This document shows, piece by piece, positions 8,522 to 17,575 of a stretch of DNA of 64,000 bases (positions within the stretch are counted from its first letter, which is position 1; each line of letters begins with the position of its first letter). The position numbers and the translations under genes are program-made. The stretch is from CAZHJK01 sp964533275 (GTDB lineage: Bacteria > Bacillota > Clostridia > Eubacteriales > Garciellaceae). Location: NCBI GenBank assembly GCA_964533275.1, contig CAZHJK010000001.1, positions 124,001 through 188,000 on the forward strand, read 5' to 3'. Below the pieces are notes generated by a model. It was given only the letters and a program-made list of their open reading frames with translations, had not been told where the DNA came from and searched no databases.

Positions 8522-9427
8522 ATGGAATTTAATCAGGTCAAAATTTTTGTTGCCGTTGCACAAAAGAAGAGTTTTTCAAAGGCTGCAGACATGTTATTTA
8601 TCTCACAGCCAGCTGTCACAAGCAATGTTAAAAAACTTGAAGATGAACTTGGGGTTACATTATTTAACCGAAAAAGCAAAAACATCTCATTAACTGAAGG
8701 AGGACAACTTTTTTATCGATATGCAGTAGAATTGATGAATCTTTATGCTAAAGCTGAGTTCTCCCTTAGTGGATACAAAAAGAACATTGAAGGAACACTA
8801 GAAATATATGCGAGTACCATACCGAATCAGTATCTTCTTCCTTACATTGTTAAGGCATTTAAAGAAGAGTATCCTTTAATTGGGTTTACTATTCGTCATA
8901 AAGCTTCAGGGGAAGTATTAGAGGAAATCCTCTCAGGTAGTATTAATTTTGGTTTTGTTGGGGCGAAGTGTTATTCAGATGTTCTTGAATATATTGATTT
9001 CTATGATGACCGATTAGTACTTATCACCTCACCCGAAAAAGAATTTTCTATAGATCCAATTAAAATTAGTAGCCTAGTGGGAGAAGATATCCTACTTCGG
9101 GAAGAAGGTTCCGGTACAAGGCTTCTTTTTGAGAAAGCCTTAAAAGAAAATAAGTTGGATGTGTCAATGTTTGGGTCACAAACATTGAATGATAGCTTAG
9201 AAGCAATTAAAAATATGGTGGCACTGGGTGTTGGGATTAGTATGGTACCTTATATTTCGGTAAAACAAGAAGTCGCTTCCGGTCAACTAAGAAAATATGA
9301 AATAGGGGATTTAGACCTTAAGAGGAGCTTTAGCCTAGTTTATTGTAAAAATAGATGTCTCTCACCTATTGAGGAAAAATTTAAAAATTTTATTTCAAAT
9401 TTGAAATGGGATGAAATAGACATTTAG
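8522..9427 (+). CDS. LysR family regulator of the selenium/sulfur cluster
   Basis: A 301-residue LysR-type regulator. Its N-terminal winged helix (MEFNQVKIFVAVAQKKSFS, then FISQPAVTSNVKKLEDELG) is followed by a type 2 periplasmic-binding effector domain. It sits 14 bases after the aminotransferase stop, with AAGGGG at 8511-8516 as ribosome binding site. A LysR subgroup associated with selenium metabolism is known with this neighbourhood. It probably controls the divergent yedE region (inference). Confidence 0.9.
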   Translation: MEFNQVKIFVAVAQKKSFSKAADMLFISQPAVTSNVKKLEDELGVTLFNRKSKNISLTEGGQLFYRYAVELMNLYAKAEFSLSGYKKNIEGTLEIYASTIPNQYLLPYIVKAFKEEYPLIGFTIRHKASGEVLEEILSGSINFGFVGAKCYSDVLEYIDFYDDRLVLITSPEKEFSIDPIKISSLVGEDILLREEGSGTRLLFEKALKENKLDVSMFGSQTLNDSLEAIKNMVALGVGISMVPYISVKQEVASGQLRKYEIGDLDLKRSFSLVYCKNRCLSPIEEKFKNFISNLKWDEIDI

Positions 9428-9517
9428 ATAGAAAAGATAAATGAGCACACATCATTTAATTCCTTTAAAATTACCTCCCTCCTTTTCAGTAGCTACATAA
9501 TACAGAGCTACTTTAAT

Positions 9518-9559
9518 AATAATAAAAGGATGTCTCTTAAAAAACACCCTTTTATTATT
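9518..9559. terminator. Bidirectional terminator between the LysR gene and the F420-ligase homologue
   Basis: A 16-bp stem with one mismatch (9518-9533 with 9544-9559) and a 10-base loop lies between two converging genes. Its AT-rich ends give U-runs in both directions. Confidence 0.8.
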
Positions 9560-9566
9560 TAGAAAG

Positions 9567-10757
9567 TTATTTTGTATAGTTATCGAAGTAACCCTTAATA
9601 TAGATTATTGGGGTACCTTTATCACCGCTACCTGAGGTTAGATCAGATAATGAACCGATTAGGTCTGTCAGCTTACGAGGTGTAGTGCCTTGGGCTTCCA
9701 TCTTGCCAACCAAGTCTTCATTTTTATTCTGAATAAATTGATAAATAGCTTGCTTTTGTGCCTCACCACTAAGGTGGGAAAAATTGTTATCTGCCAAGTA
9801 TTTTAATTTTACTTCATTAGGTGTACCACTAAGACCACTAGTGTATGCAGGAGAAACAACTGGATCAGCGAGTTCCCAAATTTTCCCGGAAGGGTCTTTG
9901 AATGCACCATCGCCATAAACCATTACTTCTATTGTTTTTCCGGTTAATTCTTTTAGCTTTACTTGAATATCATCCACTATTGGTTGGCAGTTATTTGGAA
10001 ATAGTTTTAAACTGTCTTCAGTAGATTTATTTGAACCGAGTAGACCATAGGCTTCGTTATAACCGCTACCATTAATAGCTTCAGTAAGTATATCATCTAA
10101 TCCGTATATTTTTTGCACTCCATTATTTTTTAATATGCGCTTTGTGCGAAAACGTGAGTGAATATCGCATGCCAAGACATTATTTGTATGATCTAAGATT
10201 GTTTTTGGATTGTTTGAGAAGATAACTTTACAAGTTGTACCTTCAGCTTGGATTAAATTTTTATAGTATTCGATATAGTCAACACCTGTGAAAGGATGTT
10301 TTATATAACCGAAATGTTCGCGGAATTCTGCTTCTGTTAATACATCTGTCCATGGATTGATACCTTTAGCATCTAGCTTGTCGATATCTACAAGGTGGTT
10401 ACCAACTTCATCAGATGGATAACTCAACATTAAAACTACATTCTTTGCACCTCTAGCAATTCCCCTTAAGCAATTTGCAAATCGGTTACGACTAAGAATT
10501 GGGAAAATAACTCCAATTGTTTCCTCTCCGAATTTTGCCTTTATATCTATTGAAATATCATCAATGGTGGCGTAGTTTCCTTGTGCTCGAGCAACGATTG
10601 ATTCAGTGATAGTAACAATATCGTTATCTTCAATAGAAAAACCTTCAATGTTTGCAGCATTTAATACAGTATTAACAACTATTTGTTCAATATTATCGCC
10701 TTTGTTAATGATTGGTGCGCGAAGTCCGCGTACTACTGTTCCAACTACTCTTTCCAA
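9567..10757 (-). CDS. Coenzyme F420-0:L-glutamate ligase (CofE)-like protein
   Basis: A 396-residue protein whose N-terminal half matches the F420 ligase fold of CofE (VVRGLRAPIINKGDNIEQIV, DIVTITESIVARAQGNYATI). CofE adds glutamate to F420-0 in archaea and actinobacteria. This protein is longer, with extra C-terminal sequence of unknown role. I see no other F420 gene here, and clostridia generally lack F420, so the substrate is likely different. Start is TTG at 10757 with AGGAGAGAT upstream. It is monocistronic. Confidence 0.82.
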   Translation of the reverse strand: MERVVGTVVRGLRAPIINKGDNIEQIVVNTVLNAANIEGFSIEDNDIVTITESIVARAQGNYATIDDISIDIKAKFGEETIGVIFPILSRNRFANCLRGIARGAKNVVLMLSYPSDEVGNHLVDIDKLDAKGINPWTDVLTEAEFREHFGYIKHPFTGVDYIEYYKNLIQAEGTTCKVIFSNNPKTILDHTNNVLACDIHSRFRTKRILKNNGVQKIYGLDDILTEAINGSGYNEAYGLLGSNKSTEDSLKLFPNNCQPIVDDIQVKLKELTGKTIEVMVYGDGAFKDPSGKIWELADPVVSPAYTSGLSGTPNEVKLKYLADNNFSHLSGEAQKQAIYQFIQNKNEDLVGKMEAQGTTPRKLTDLIGSLSDLTSGSGDKGTPIIYIKGYFDNYTK

Positions 10758-11135
10758 TATTATCTCTCCTTTAATAAGAGTTTACTTTTATAATATGTAC
10801 TAAATTTAAATCCTACTATACTATACCTTATTATAGTGGTATATGTAAAATGTAATTTGCTAGTTATTAAAAAAATGTAAAAAATAATCTATCTGAATTT
10901 AAATTACTTTATAAATAGTATTAGTATATGTAAAAATAGTGGATATTACTAGAGACATTTCTTGTTTATTTCTTCTACTTATCTTAAATCTAAAGCACCT
11001 ATAACTAACAAAAATATTTGTATAGTTGTATAAATACTGGCTAGGTATTACTATATATTTATGGAAATTGAAGGAAAATAGATATTAATATTGAATATGA
11101 CCATTAATAAATAGTTAAAGAAAGAGGTAAAATTC
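10758..11135. other. AT-rich divergent intergenic region, no gene seen
   Basis: This 378-base stretch separates the CofE-like gene from the beta-glucosidase and must hold both promoters. TATAAT is present in both orientations. A weak inverted repeat (TATACC with GGTATA, around 10825-10850) is the only structure seen. No open frame or RNA was found. Confidence 0.5.
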
Positions 11136-13529
11136 ATGAAACATAAACAGATAATAAAAAAAATGACCTTAGTGGATAAGGTAGCACTTTGTTCAGGGGC
11201 AAATTTTTGGCGAACTAAATTAATGGAAAAATACGATATACCTTCTATTATGTTGTGTGATGGACCTCATGGATTAAGAAAGCAGGAAGTTGATGGTGAT
11301 ATATTTAACATTAATGAAAGTAAACAAGCTACTTGTTTCCCTGCTGCGTGTGCTACCGGAAGCTCATGGGACAGAGATTTAGTAAAAGAAATTGGTAGGG
11401 CAATAGCTAAAGAAGCATTGCAGGAAGAGATTTCAGTTTTATTAGGACCAGGGATAAATATCAAAAGAAATCCTCTTTGCGGTAGAAATTTTGAATATTT
11501 TTCTGAAGATCCTTATGTGACTGGAGAATTAGCTACTGCATTTATTCAAGGAGTGGAAGAACTAGGTGTTGGTACATCTCTTAAACACTTTGCGGCTAAT
11601 AGTCAAGAAAATAATCGTTATTCTAGTAATAGCATTATAGATGAAAGAACCCTGCGTGAGATATATTTGTATGGGTTTGAGAAAGCGGTAAAGAATGGAA
11701 AACCTTCAACTGTGATGTGTGCTTATAACAAGCTTAATGGAACATATTGCAGTGATAATAATTATCTTCTAAGGAAGATTTTGAGAGATGATTGGGGTTA
11801 TGAAGGAGTGATTATAACTGATTGGGGAGCAATGAATAATAGGATAAAGGCCTTTGAAGCGGGAACTGATTTAGAAATGCCAGGTGGATCCAGCTACTTT
11901 GATAATGAAATAATAAAGGCAGTGAAATGCGGTAAGCTATCAGAAAAGCTGGTTGATGAAACTGTTGAACGGCTATTAGCACTCATCTTTAGGAGTTACT
12001 ACAATAGGAATAGGAAATATTCCTATAATAAACAAGAACATCACCTTCTGGCTAGGAAGGCAGCGACAAATTCAGCGATTTTACTAAAAAATGATGAAAA
12101 AATATTACCCTTACATAAATCCCAAAAGATTGCCTTAATAGGGAACTTTGCAAAAACAATTCGATATCAAGGTAGTGGTAGTTCACATATAAATCCAACA
12201 AAATTAACTAATGTTTATGAGGTATTTCAAGGGGAAGGGATTGATTATACCTATTACGAAGGCTATAAAGAGAATGGTGAGACCGATGATATATTACTTA
12301 GGGAGGCTATGGAGGGAGCTATGCAATGTGATAAAGTAATAGTATTTGCCGGACTTACAAAACAGTTAGAATCAGAAGGATTTGATAGAGAAACTTTGTC
12401 AATGCCAAATGGGCATAATAGATTAATTCAGGAAGTATCAAAAACAAATTCAAATATTGTAGTAGTTTTAATGGGAGGCGCTGTTATTACAATGCCATGG
12501 CTTGAAGAAGTAAAGGCGGTATTACATATGTATTTGCCTGGTCAGGCTGGAGGAGAAGCTATAGTTGACCTTTTATATGGAGCAGTAAATCCAAGTGGAA
12601 AGCTTTCAGAAACTTACCCGCTATCCTATATAGATGTTCCAAGTGCAGGATTTTACGAAAAAGGAGGAAAGCAGGCACAATATAGAGAGGGGATTTATGT
12701 TGGTTATAGATATTATGATAGAGCTGGTATAAATGTAAGTTTCCCCTTTGGTTTTGGACTAAGCTATACCACCTTTGAGTATTCAGATATTAAAATAGAT
12801 ATGGATAAAGAAGAAATTAAGGTTTCTATTCTGCTAAAAAACATAGGGGAAGTAGCTGGTGCAGAAGTTGTTCAATTATATATTAGTGATCTACAGAAAG
12901 GTGTACACCGCCCAGAAAAAGAGTTAAAAGGTTTTAGTAAGATCTATCTAGAAGCAGGAGAATATAAAAGGATTACATTTTATTTAGAAAAAAGATCCTT
13001 TGCATTTTATGATGTGGAATCAAAAGATTGGCAGATACAAAAAGGGGATTATGATATTCTGATTGCAGCTTCTAGCCGTGATATTCGTCTACGGAAAAGA
13101 ATTACACTAGAAGGGACTATTACTCCAGCAGAGCAAGTACATCTGAAAGGTACTTGGTATGAGCATCTATGTGGAAAGCCTGAAAAAGAAGAATTTGATA
13201 AGTTATTAGGTTGGAAAATTAATGAACAAAAGTCAATAACGAGAAAGAATTATACAACAGAGCATTCTATAATGGATATGCAGGGTTCATATTTTTTTAG
13301 AATAATTTATTTGCTAATTAGAAAATATATAAAGAAAAAAAGTGGCATTATTGATAATAGTGATCCTACCCTTAAGATGATTTTGTCATCATCTACAGAA
13401 GTACCAATAAAAAATCTAAGTATGCTAAGCGGTGGAAAGTTACAGCGAAATATTGCTGAAGGTCTAATACAAATAGCTAATGGTAGATATATTGAAGGTA
13501 TAAAGAATTTATTGAAAAGAAAAAACTAA
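11136..13529 (+). CDS. bglB: Glycoside hydrolase family 3 beta-glucosidase
   Basis: A 797-residue cytoplasmic GH3 enzyme with no signal peptide. The N-terminal barrel has DGPHGLRKQ, the substrate-binding SLKHFAANSQENNR, and the nucleophile Asp in VIITDWGAMN (about residue 229). The alpha/beta-sandwich domain follows (SAILLKNDEKILPL), then a C-terminal fibronectin-III-like domain (VVQLYISD...RPEKELKGF). About 100 extra residues follow that domain. It hydrolyses beta-glucosides or related oligosaccharides, but exact specificity is not readable. It is monocistronic with its own terminator. The AGAGGT box is eight bases before the ATG. Confidence 0.93.
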   Translation: MKHKQIIKKMTLVDKVALCSGANFWRTKLMEKYDIPSIMLCDGPHGLRKQEVDGDIFNINESKQATCFPAACATGSSWDRDLVKEIGRAIAKEALQEEISVLLGPGINIKRNPLCGRNFEYFSEDPYVTGELATAFIQGVEELGVGTSLKHFAANSQENNRYSSNSIIDERTLREIYLYGFEKAVKNGKPSTVMCAYNKLNGTYCSDNNYLLRKILRDDWGYEGVIITDWGAMNNRIKAFEAGTDLEMPGGSSYFDNEIIKAVKCGKLSEKLVDETVERLLALIFRSYYNRNRKYSYNKQEHHLLARKAATNSAILLKNDEKILPLHKSQKIALIGNFAKTIRYQGSGSSHINPTKLTNVYEVFQGEGIDYTYYEGYKENGETDDILLREAMEGAMQCDKVIVFAGLTKQLESEGFDRETLSMPNGHNRLIQEVSKTNSNIVVVLMGGAVITMPWLEEVKAVLHMYLPGQAGGEAIVDLLYGAVNPSGKLSETYPLSYIDVPSAGFYEKGGKQAQYREGIYVGYRYYDRAGINVSFPFGFGLSYTTFEYSDIKIDMDKEEIKVSILLKNIGEVAGAEVVQLYISDLQKGVHRPEKELKGFSKIYLEAGEYKRITFYLEKRSFAFYDVESKDWQIQKGDYDILIAASSRDIRLRKRITLEGTITPAEQVHLKGTWYEHLCGKPEKEEFDKLLGWKINEQKSITRKNYTTEHSIMDMQGSYFFRIIYLLIRKYIKKKSGIIDNSDPTLKMILSSSTEVPIKNLSMLSGGKLQRNIAEGLIQIANGRYIEGIKNLLKRKN

Positions 13530-13634
13530 TTAAACAAAAAAATGATAGATACATTAGCACAAAATTGTGTACTGTTGTTAAGAATGTGGATAAAATAAAG
13601 ACTAGTATTAAGAAAATTAAAATTTAAATTTTGA

Positions 13635-13668
13635 AATGATTACTTATTAAAAGAGTAATCATTTTTTT
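13635..13668 (+). terminator. Terminator of the beta-glucosidase gene
   Basis: A 10-bp stem, AATGATTACT with AGTAATCATT, is followed by a run of T to 13668. It lies about 105 bases past the stop codon. Confidence 0.9.
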
Positions 13669-13785
13669 AATAAGAATTATGGACATAATTGGTAATAAAG
13701 TATAAAGATTTTTGGATAGGTTATACTAAATTGGGAATTATTCAATTGTAAATATAAGTAAATTATTCCATTAAGGAGGTTCACA

Positions 13786-14640
13786 ATGTTAAGTAAATTT
13801 GATTATGTAAAACCCACAAGTCTTGAAGAAGCACTAAGATATATTAAAGATAAAGATGGAGTAAAGCTTCTTGCTGGTGGGACGGATTTAATGATTTCAT
13901 TACGTCATAATGTTGTTGATGTAAAACATATCATAGACATTAAAGACATTCCTGAAACTAAAATTATGAAGCATACTCCTGGGGAGGGTGTTTTTATTGG
14001 TGCCTCGATCACAGTAAATCAAATAGCCCAGTCTAAAATTATTAAGGAAAAATATCCTGCATTAGTAGAAGGTTCAGATTTCTTAGCTTCGTACCAATTA
14101 AGAAATCGAGCTACATTAGTTGGTAATATTTGTAATGCCTCCCCTGGCGCAGATTTAGCACCGTCTCTTTTATTATATGATTCTATTGTCAGTGTTGCTT
14201 CTCCTAATGGGAATCGTGAAATAAATATTAATGAGTTTTTTACTGGTGTAAAAAAGACTATTCTTCAGAAGGATGAGATTGTACTTGGGGTGTTGCTTCC
14301 AGAGGTACAAAAGAAAGATAAAAGTACATATCTTAAACAGTCCCGCTTAAAGGGTCATGATTTAGCTACAGTAGGGGTAGCAATTAGAGTGGATTCAGAT
14401 AATAATATTTATATTGCTATGGCAGCTGTTGCTCCAACCCCTATCAGACTACTAAAACTGGAAGAAGCAATAAAAACAAAGGGTTTAAATTCAGAAACAG
14501 CGCAATGGATTGAAAAAGAGGTTCCTAATTATATCAAGCCTATTTCTGATGTTCGTTCTTCTGCACAATATCGTTTACATGCAGCTAGTGTGTTGGCAAA
14601 GCAAGGTTTGACAAAACTTATAGAAGAGAGGGTTGTCTAA
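13786..14640 (+). CDS. Molybdenum hydroxylase FAD-binding subunit (xanthine dehydrogenase family)
   Basis: A 284-residue CoxM/XdhB-type subunit that passes electrons from the iron-sulfur subunit to FAD and an acceptor. The FAD-binding motifs are visible: KLLAGGTDLMISLR near residue 30 and LVGNICNASPGADLAP near residue 110. The C-terminal CO-dehydrogenase flavoprotein domain follows. It is the first gene of a tightly packed three-gene operon and ends one base into the next start. AAGGAGG precedes the ATG. Confidence 0.92.
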   Translation: MLSKFDYVKPTSLEEALRYIKDKDGVKLLAGGTDLMISLRHNVVDVKHIIDIKDIPETKIMKHTPGEGVFIGASITVNQIAQSKIIKEKYPALVEGSDFLASYQLRNRATLVGNICNASPGADLAPSLLLYDSIVSVASPNGNREININEFFTGVKKTILQKDEIVLGVLLPEVQKKDKSTYLKQSRLKGHDLATVGVAIRVDSDNNIYIAMAAVAPTPIRLLKLEEAIKTKGLNSETAQWIEKEVPNYIKPISDVRSSAQYRLHAASVLAKQGLTKLIEERVV

Positions 14641-15179
14641 TGTGTGAAAATCATAATAGTAATAACAACTGCTTTGAATATGTTGATTCTGGAATGCCAA
14701 AGGTAGCATTGAAATGTATTGTAAATGGGGAAAAAATTCATGCAATGGTGGATCCTACAATGACATTATTAAACTTTTTACGGAATGATCTAAGGCTTTT
14801 TGGAGCAAAGGAAGGCTGTGGTGAAGGTGAGTGTGGGGCTTGTACTATTATAATGAATGGTGAAGCTGTAAACTCTTGCCTAGTACTAGCAGCGGAAGCT
14901 AATGATGCTGATATTCTCACAGTTGAAGGACTAGCTGAGGGTAATAAAATCTCAATTCTTCAAGAGGAATTTATAGAAAAAGATGCATTACAATGTGGTT
15001 TCTGCACTCCAGGAATGTTGATGTCAGCTCGTGCCTTACTTAATAGACAGCCTAATCCCACCATTGAAGAGGTAAAAGAAGCATTAGCAGGGAATTTCTG
15101 CCGATGTACTGGATATATTCCAATTATTGATGCGGTTATGTCTGCTGCTGAGAGGGAAAGAAAGGAGTTAGATAAATAA
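14640..15179 (+). CDS. Molybdenum hydroxylase 2Fe-2S subunit
   Basis: A 179-residue subunit with both [2Fe-2S] sites of the family: the plant-type cluster GCGEGECGACTI and a single C (NSC) after it, and the second cluster in CGFCTPGM with CRCTGY. About 20 extra N-terminal residues precede the usual start of the domain. Start and stop codons overlap those of both neighbours, so the subunits are made in coupled amounts. Confidence 0.94.
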   Translation: MCENHNSNNNCFEYVDSGMPKVALKCIVNGEKIHAMVDPTMTLLNFLRNDLRLFGAKEGCGEGECGACTIIMNGEAVNSCLVLAAEANDADILTVEGLAEGNKISILQEEFIEKDALQCGFCTPGMLMSARALLNRQPNPTIEEVKEALAGNFCRCTGYIPIIDAVMSAAERERKELDK

Positions 15180-17533
15180 TGGGTAATAAATATAAACACA
15201 TTGGTAAGCCATATAATCGGAAAGAAGCAAAAGAAAAGGTGACAGGTCAAGCAGTTTATACCCATGATTTAGGATTACCTGGAATGCTCTATGCAAGATG
15301 CTTACATTCTCCCCATGCAAGAGCGAAAATCCTATCTATAGATACAAGCAAAGCAAAGGCTCTTCCAGGGGTGAAGGCTGTAATAATAGGAGAAGATGCT
15401 CCCTATTTAGTAGGTTTATATATGATAGATAAACGAGTTATAGCCTATGGGGAGACTAGATATCAGGGAGAGGTTATAGCTGCAGTAGCAGCAATAGATG
15501 AAGAAACTGCAGAAAGAGCTGTTTCTCTAATAGATGTAGAATATGAAATCTTACCTGCAGTTCTAACCATTGATGAGTCTGAAAAAGGAGAAATTTTAGT
15601 ACACGAGGATATTAATGAATTAGATCATATGAAGGGTATATTTTTTCCACAATCTGATTCAAATATTGCCAGTTGGAATAGGGCTAAAAAAGGTGATGTT
15701 AATAAAGGATTTGAGGAGGCAGATTATATTATAAAAAATGAGATTTCCTTACCCCCAGTAGCTCATGCTCCTATTGAAACCCATGTTAGTGTGGCTCAAG
15801 CAGATCCCTATTCAAACAAAATCAAACTCTGGTCCTCTGTTCAATCTCCCTTTGCTACTAGGCAAATGTTAGCTAGTGCACTAGGGATTCCTAAATCAGA
15901 TGTAGAGATTATTGTACCCTATGTGGGTGGCGGCTTTGGAGGGAAAGCTGGTCTACACTTAGAATTACTTGTTGTACTTTTGTCTAGGGCTGCAAGAGGA
16001 CGGCCAGTAAAGTTAAGAGCTACCAGAGAAGAAGAGTTTAATCAATTACCTAGTCGTACCTCTATGAGAGGAAGAATTAAAACTGGGGTAAAAAAAGAAG
16101 GGACTATTACAGCAGTAGAAGTTTATTATGATTGGGACAGTGGTGCGTATGCAGATTATGCAGTAAATGTGGGGAAGACAGCAGTATATTCTGGAGTGGG
16201 CTGTTATGCAGTTGATAACCTAGAGCTACATTCTCGCACCTTCTACACAAATAAAGTTTTTAGTACTGCTTATCGTGGTTTTGGACATTTGGAGACCCAT
16301 TGGGTAATAGAACGCCAAATGGATCTTATTGCACAAGAAATCGGAATGGATCCCTATGAGTTACGAATGAAAAATATATTGAAACCTGGATCCCGTACTA
16401 TAAGTGGTGAGTTAATGTATGAATCTTCAGGTAGCCCCTCTGATTGTCTAAATGCTGTTATTAAGGAAATCGGCTGGACAGGATATCAATCTGATAAAGA
16501 GCGACAAGCTCAATTAAAATCAGGTAAAGTTCGTGGAAAAGGATTTGCTTCTTTGCAAAAAGCTCCTGCTATGCCAAGTTATACTTCAACAGCTGCAATC
16601 TTACAAATGGATGAGGATGGACATGTGAAGGTAATGATTGGTGCTATCGACATGGGGCAAGGTGCAAATACTGTACTTGCTCAAATAGCTGCGGAGGTTT
16701 TAGATATTCCTATTGAAAATGTCGATGTAGAATGGGATGTTAATACTAGTAAGCATCCATATGATTGGAATACGGTAGCATCAAAATGTACTTTTATGAG
16801 TGGTAATGCTGTTAAAAATGCTGCTGAGAACATGTTAAAACAAATGAAGGAAATTGCATCACATGCCTTAAGATGTCATGTTAATCAATTGGCTCATAGA
16901 GATGGATATATTTATCATGTTCATCACAAGCATAAATATATCCCTTATGAAAAATTTTCCAGAGGGTATGTATATGAAAATGGAAATGGTATTGGTGGTC
17001 CATTAATATCCCATGGAGTTTATATGGCAGACAACTTAACGAATCTTACTCCGGATACGGGTCAGGGAATGCCCGCTTTAGTTTGGACCTTTGGTGCCCA
17101 TGGAGTAGAGTTAGAAGTAGATGTAGAAACTGGAGATATAAATATTCTTAAGGTAGCATCAGCATTTGATGTTGGACAAGTAATAAATAAAAAATTAATT
17201 GATGGTCAAGTATTGGGGGGCATCTTACAAGGGATTGGTTCTGCTATTCTTGAGGGTTATAAATTTAATCATGAAGGTAAATTATTGAATCCATCATTTA
17301 CTGATAATAAAATTCCCACTATAAAAGATATTCCTAAAGAAATCGTGCCTATATATATAGAAAACCCTCAAACAAATGGTCCCTTTGGGGCACGTGGTGT
17401 TGGAGAGCATCCTATGATTTCTATACCATCTGCTATTGGGAATGCCCTTTATGATGCTTTAGGTATAAATTTTTATGAGTTGCCTTTAACACCTGAAAAA
17501 GTAGCTTTAGCTATAGCTAAAAATAAGAATTAA
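15179..17533 (+). CDS. Molybdenum hydroxylase large (Mo-cofactor) subunit
   Basis: A 784-residue catalytic subunit. It has the substrate and cofactor loops VGGGFGGKAG, AYRGFGHLETHW, GAIDMGQGANT and GARGVGEHP, the last holding the catalytic glutamate at about residue 743. The family hydroxylates purines, nicotinate, aldehydes and other heterocycles. The substrate here is not clear, so xanthine dehydrogenase is only a family name. No maturation gene (XdhC/YqeB type) is next to it. A selenium-transport cluster lies about 6.6 kb upstream, and some clostridial enzymes of this family carry selenium, but nothing here proves that. Confidence 0.92.
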   Translation: MGNKYKHIGKPYNRKEAKEKVTGQAVYTHDLGLPGMLYARCLHSPHARAKILSIDTSKAKALPGVKAVIIGEDAPYLVGLYMIDKRVIAYGETRYQGEVIAAVAAIDEETAERAVSLIDVEYEILPAVLTIDESEKGEILVHEDINELDHMKGIFFPQSDSNIASWNRAKKGDVNKGFEEADYIIKNEISLPPVAHAPIETHVSVAQADPYSNKIKLWSSVQSPFATRQMLASALGIPKSDVEIIVPYVGGGFGGKAGLHLELLVVLLSRAARGRPVKLRATREEEFNQLPSRTSMRGRIKTGVKKEGTITAVEVYYDWDSGAYADYAVNVGKTAVYSGVGCYAVDNLELHSRTFYTNKVFSTAYRGFGHLETHWVIERQMDLIAQEIGMDPYELRMKNILKPGSRTISGELMYESSGSPSDCLNAVIKEIGWTGYQSDKERQAQLKSGKVRGKGFASLQKAPAMPSYTSTAAILQMDEDGHVKVMIGAIDMGQGANTVLAQIAAEVLDIPIENVDVEWDVNTSKHPYDWNTVASKCTFMSGNAVKNAAENMLKQMKEIASHALRCHVNQLAHRDGYIYHVHHKHKYIPYEKFSRGYVYENGNGIGGPLISHGVYMADNLTNLTPDTGQGMPALVWTFGAHGVELEVDVETGDINILKVASAFDVGQVINKKLIDGQVLGGILQGIGSAILEGYKFNHEGKLLNPSFTDNKIPTIKDIPKEIVPIYIENPQTNGPFGARGVGEHPMISIPSAIGNALYDALGINFYELPLTPEKVALAIAKNKN

Positions 17534-17571
17534 AAGCAAATACCCCCTAAGATTTAGGGGGTATTTGCTTT
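17533..17571. terminator. Perfect bidirectional terminator after the Mo-hydroxylase operon
   Basis: An 18-bp perfect stem (17533-17550 with 17554-17571) with a 3-base loop begins at the last base of the stop codon. It serves both the hydroxylase operon and the converging aminotransferase gene. Confidence 0.95.
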
Positions 17572-17575
17572 ACTA

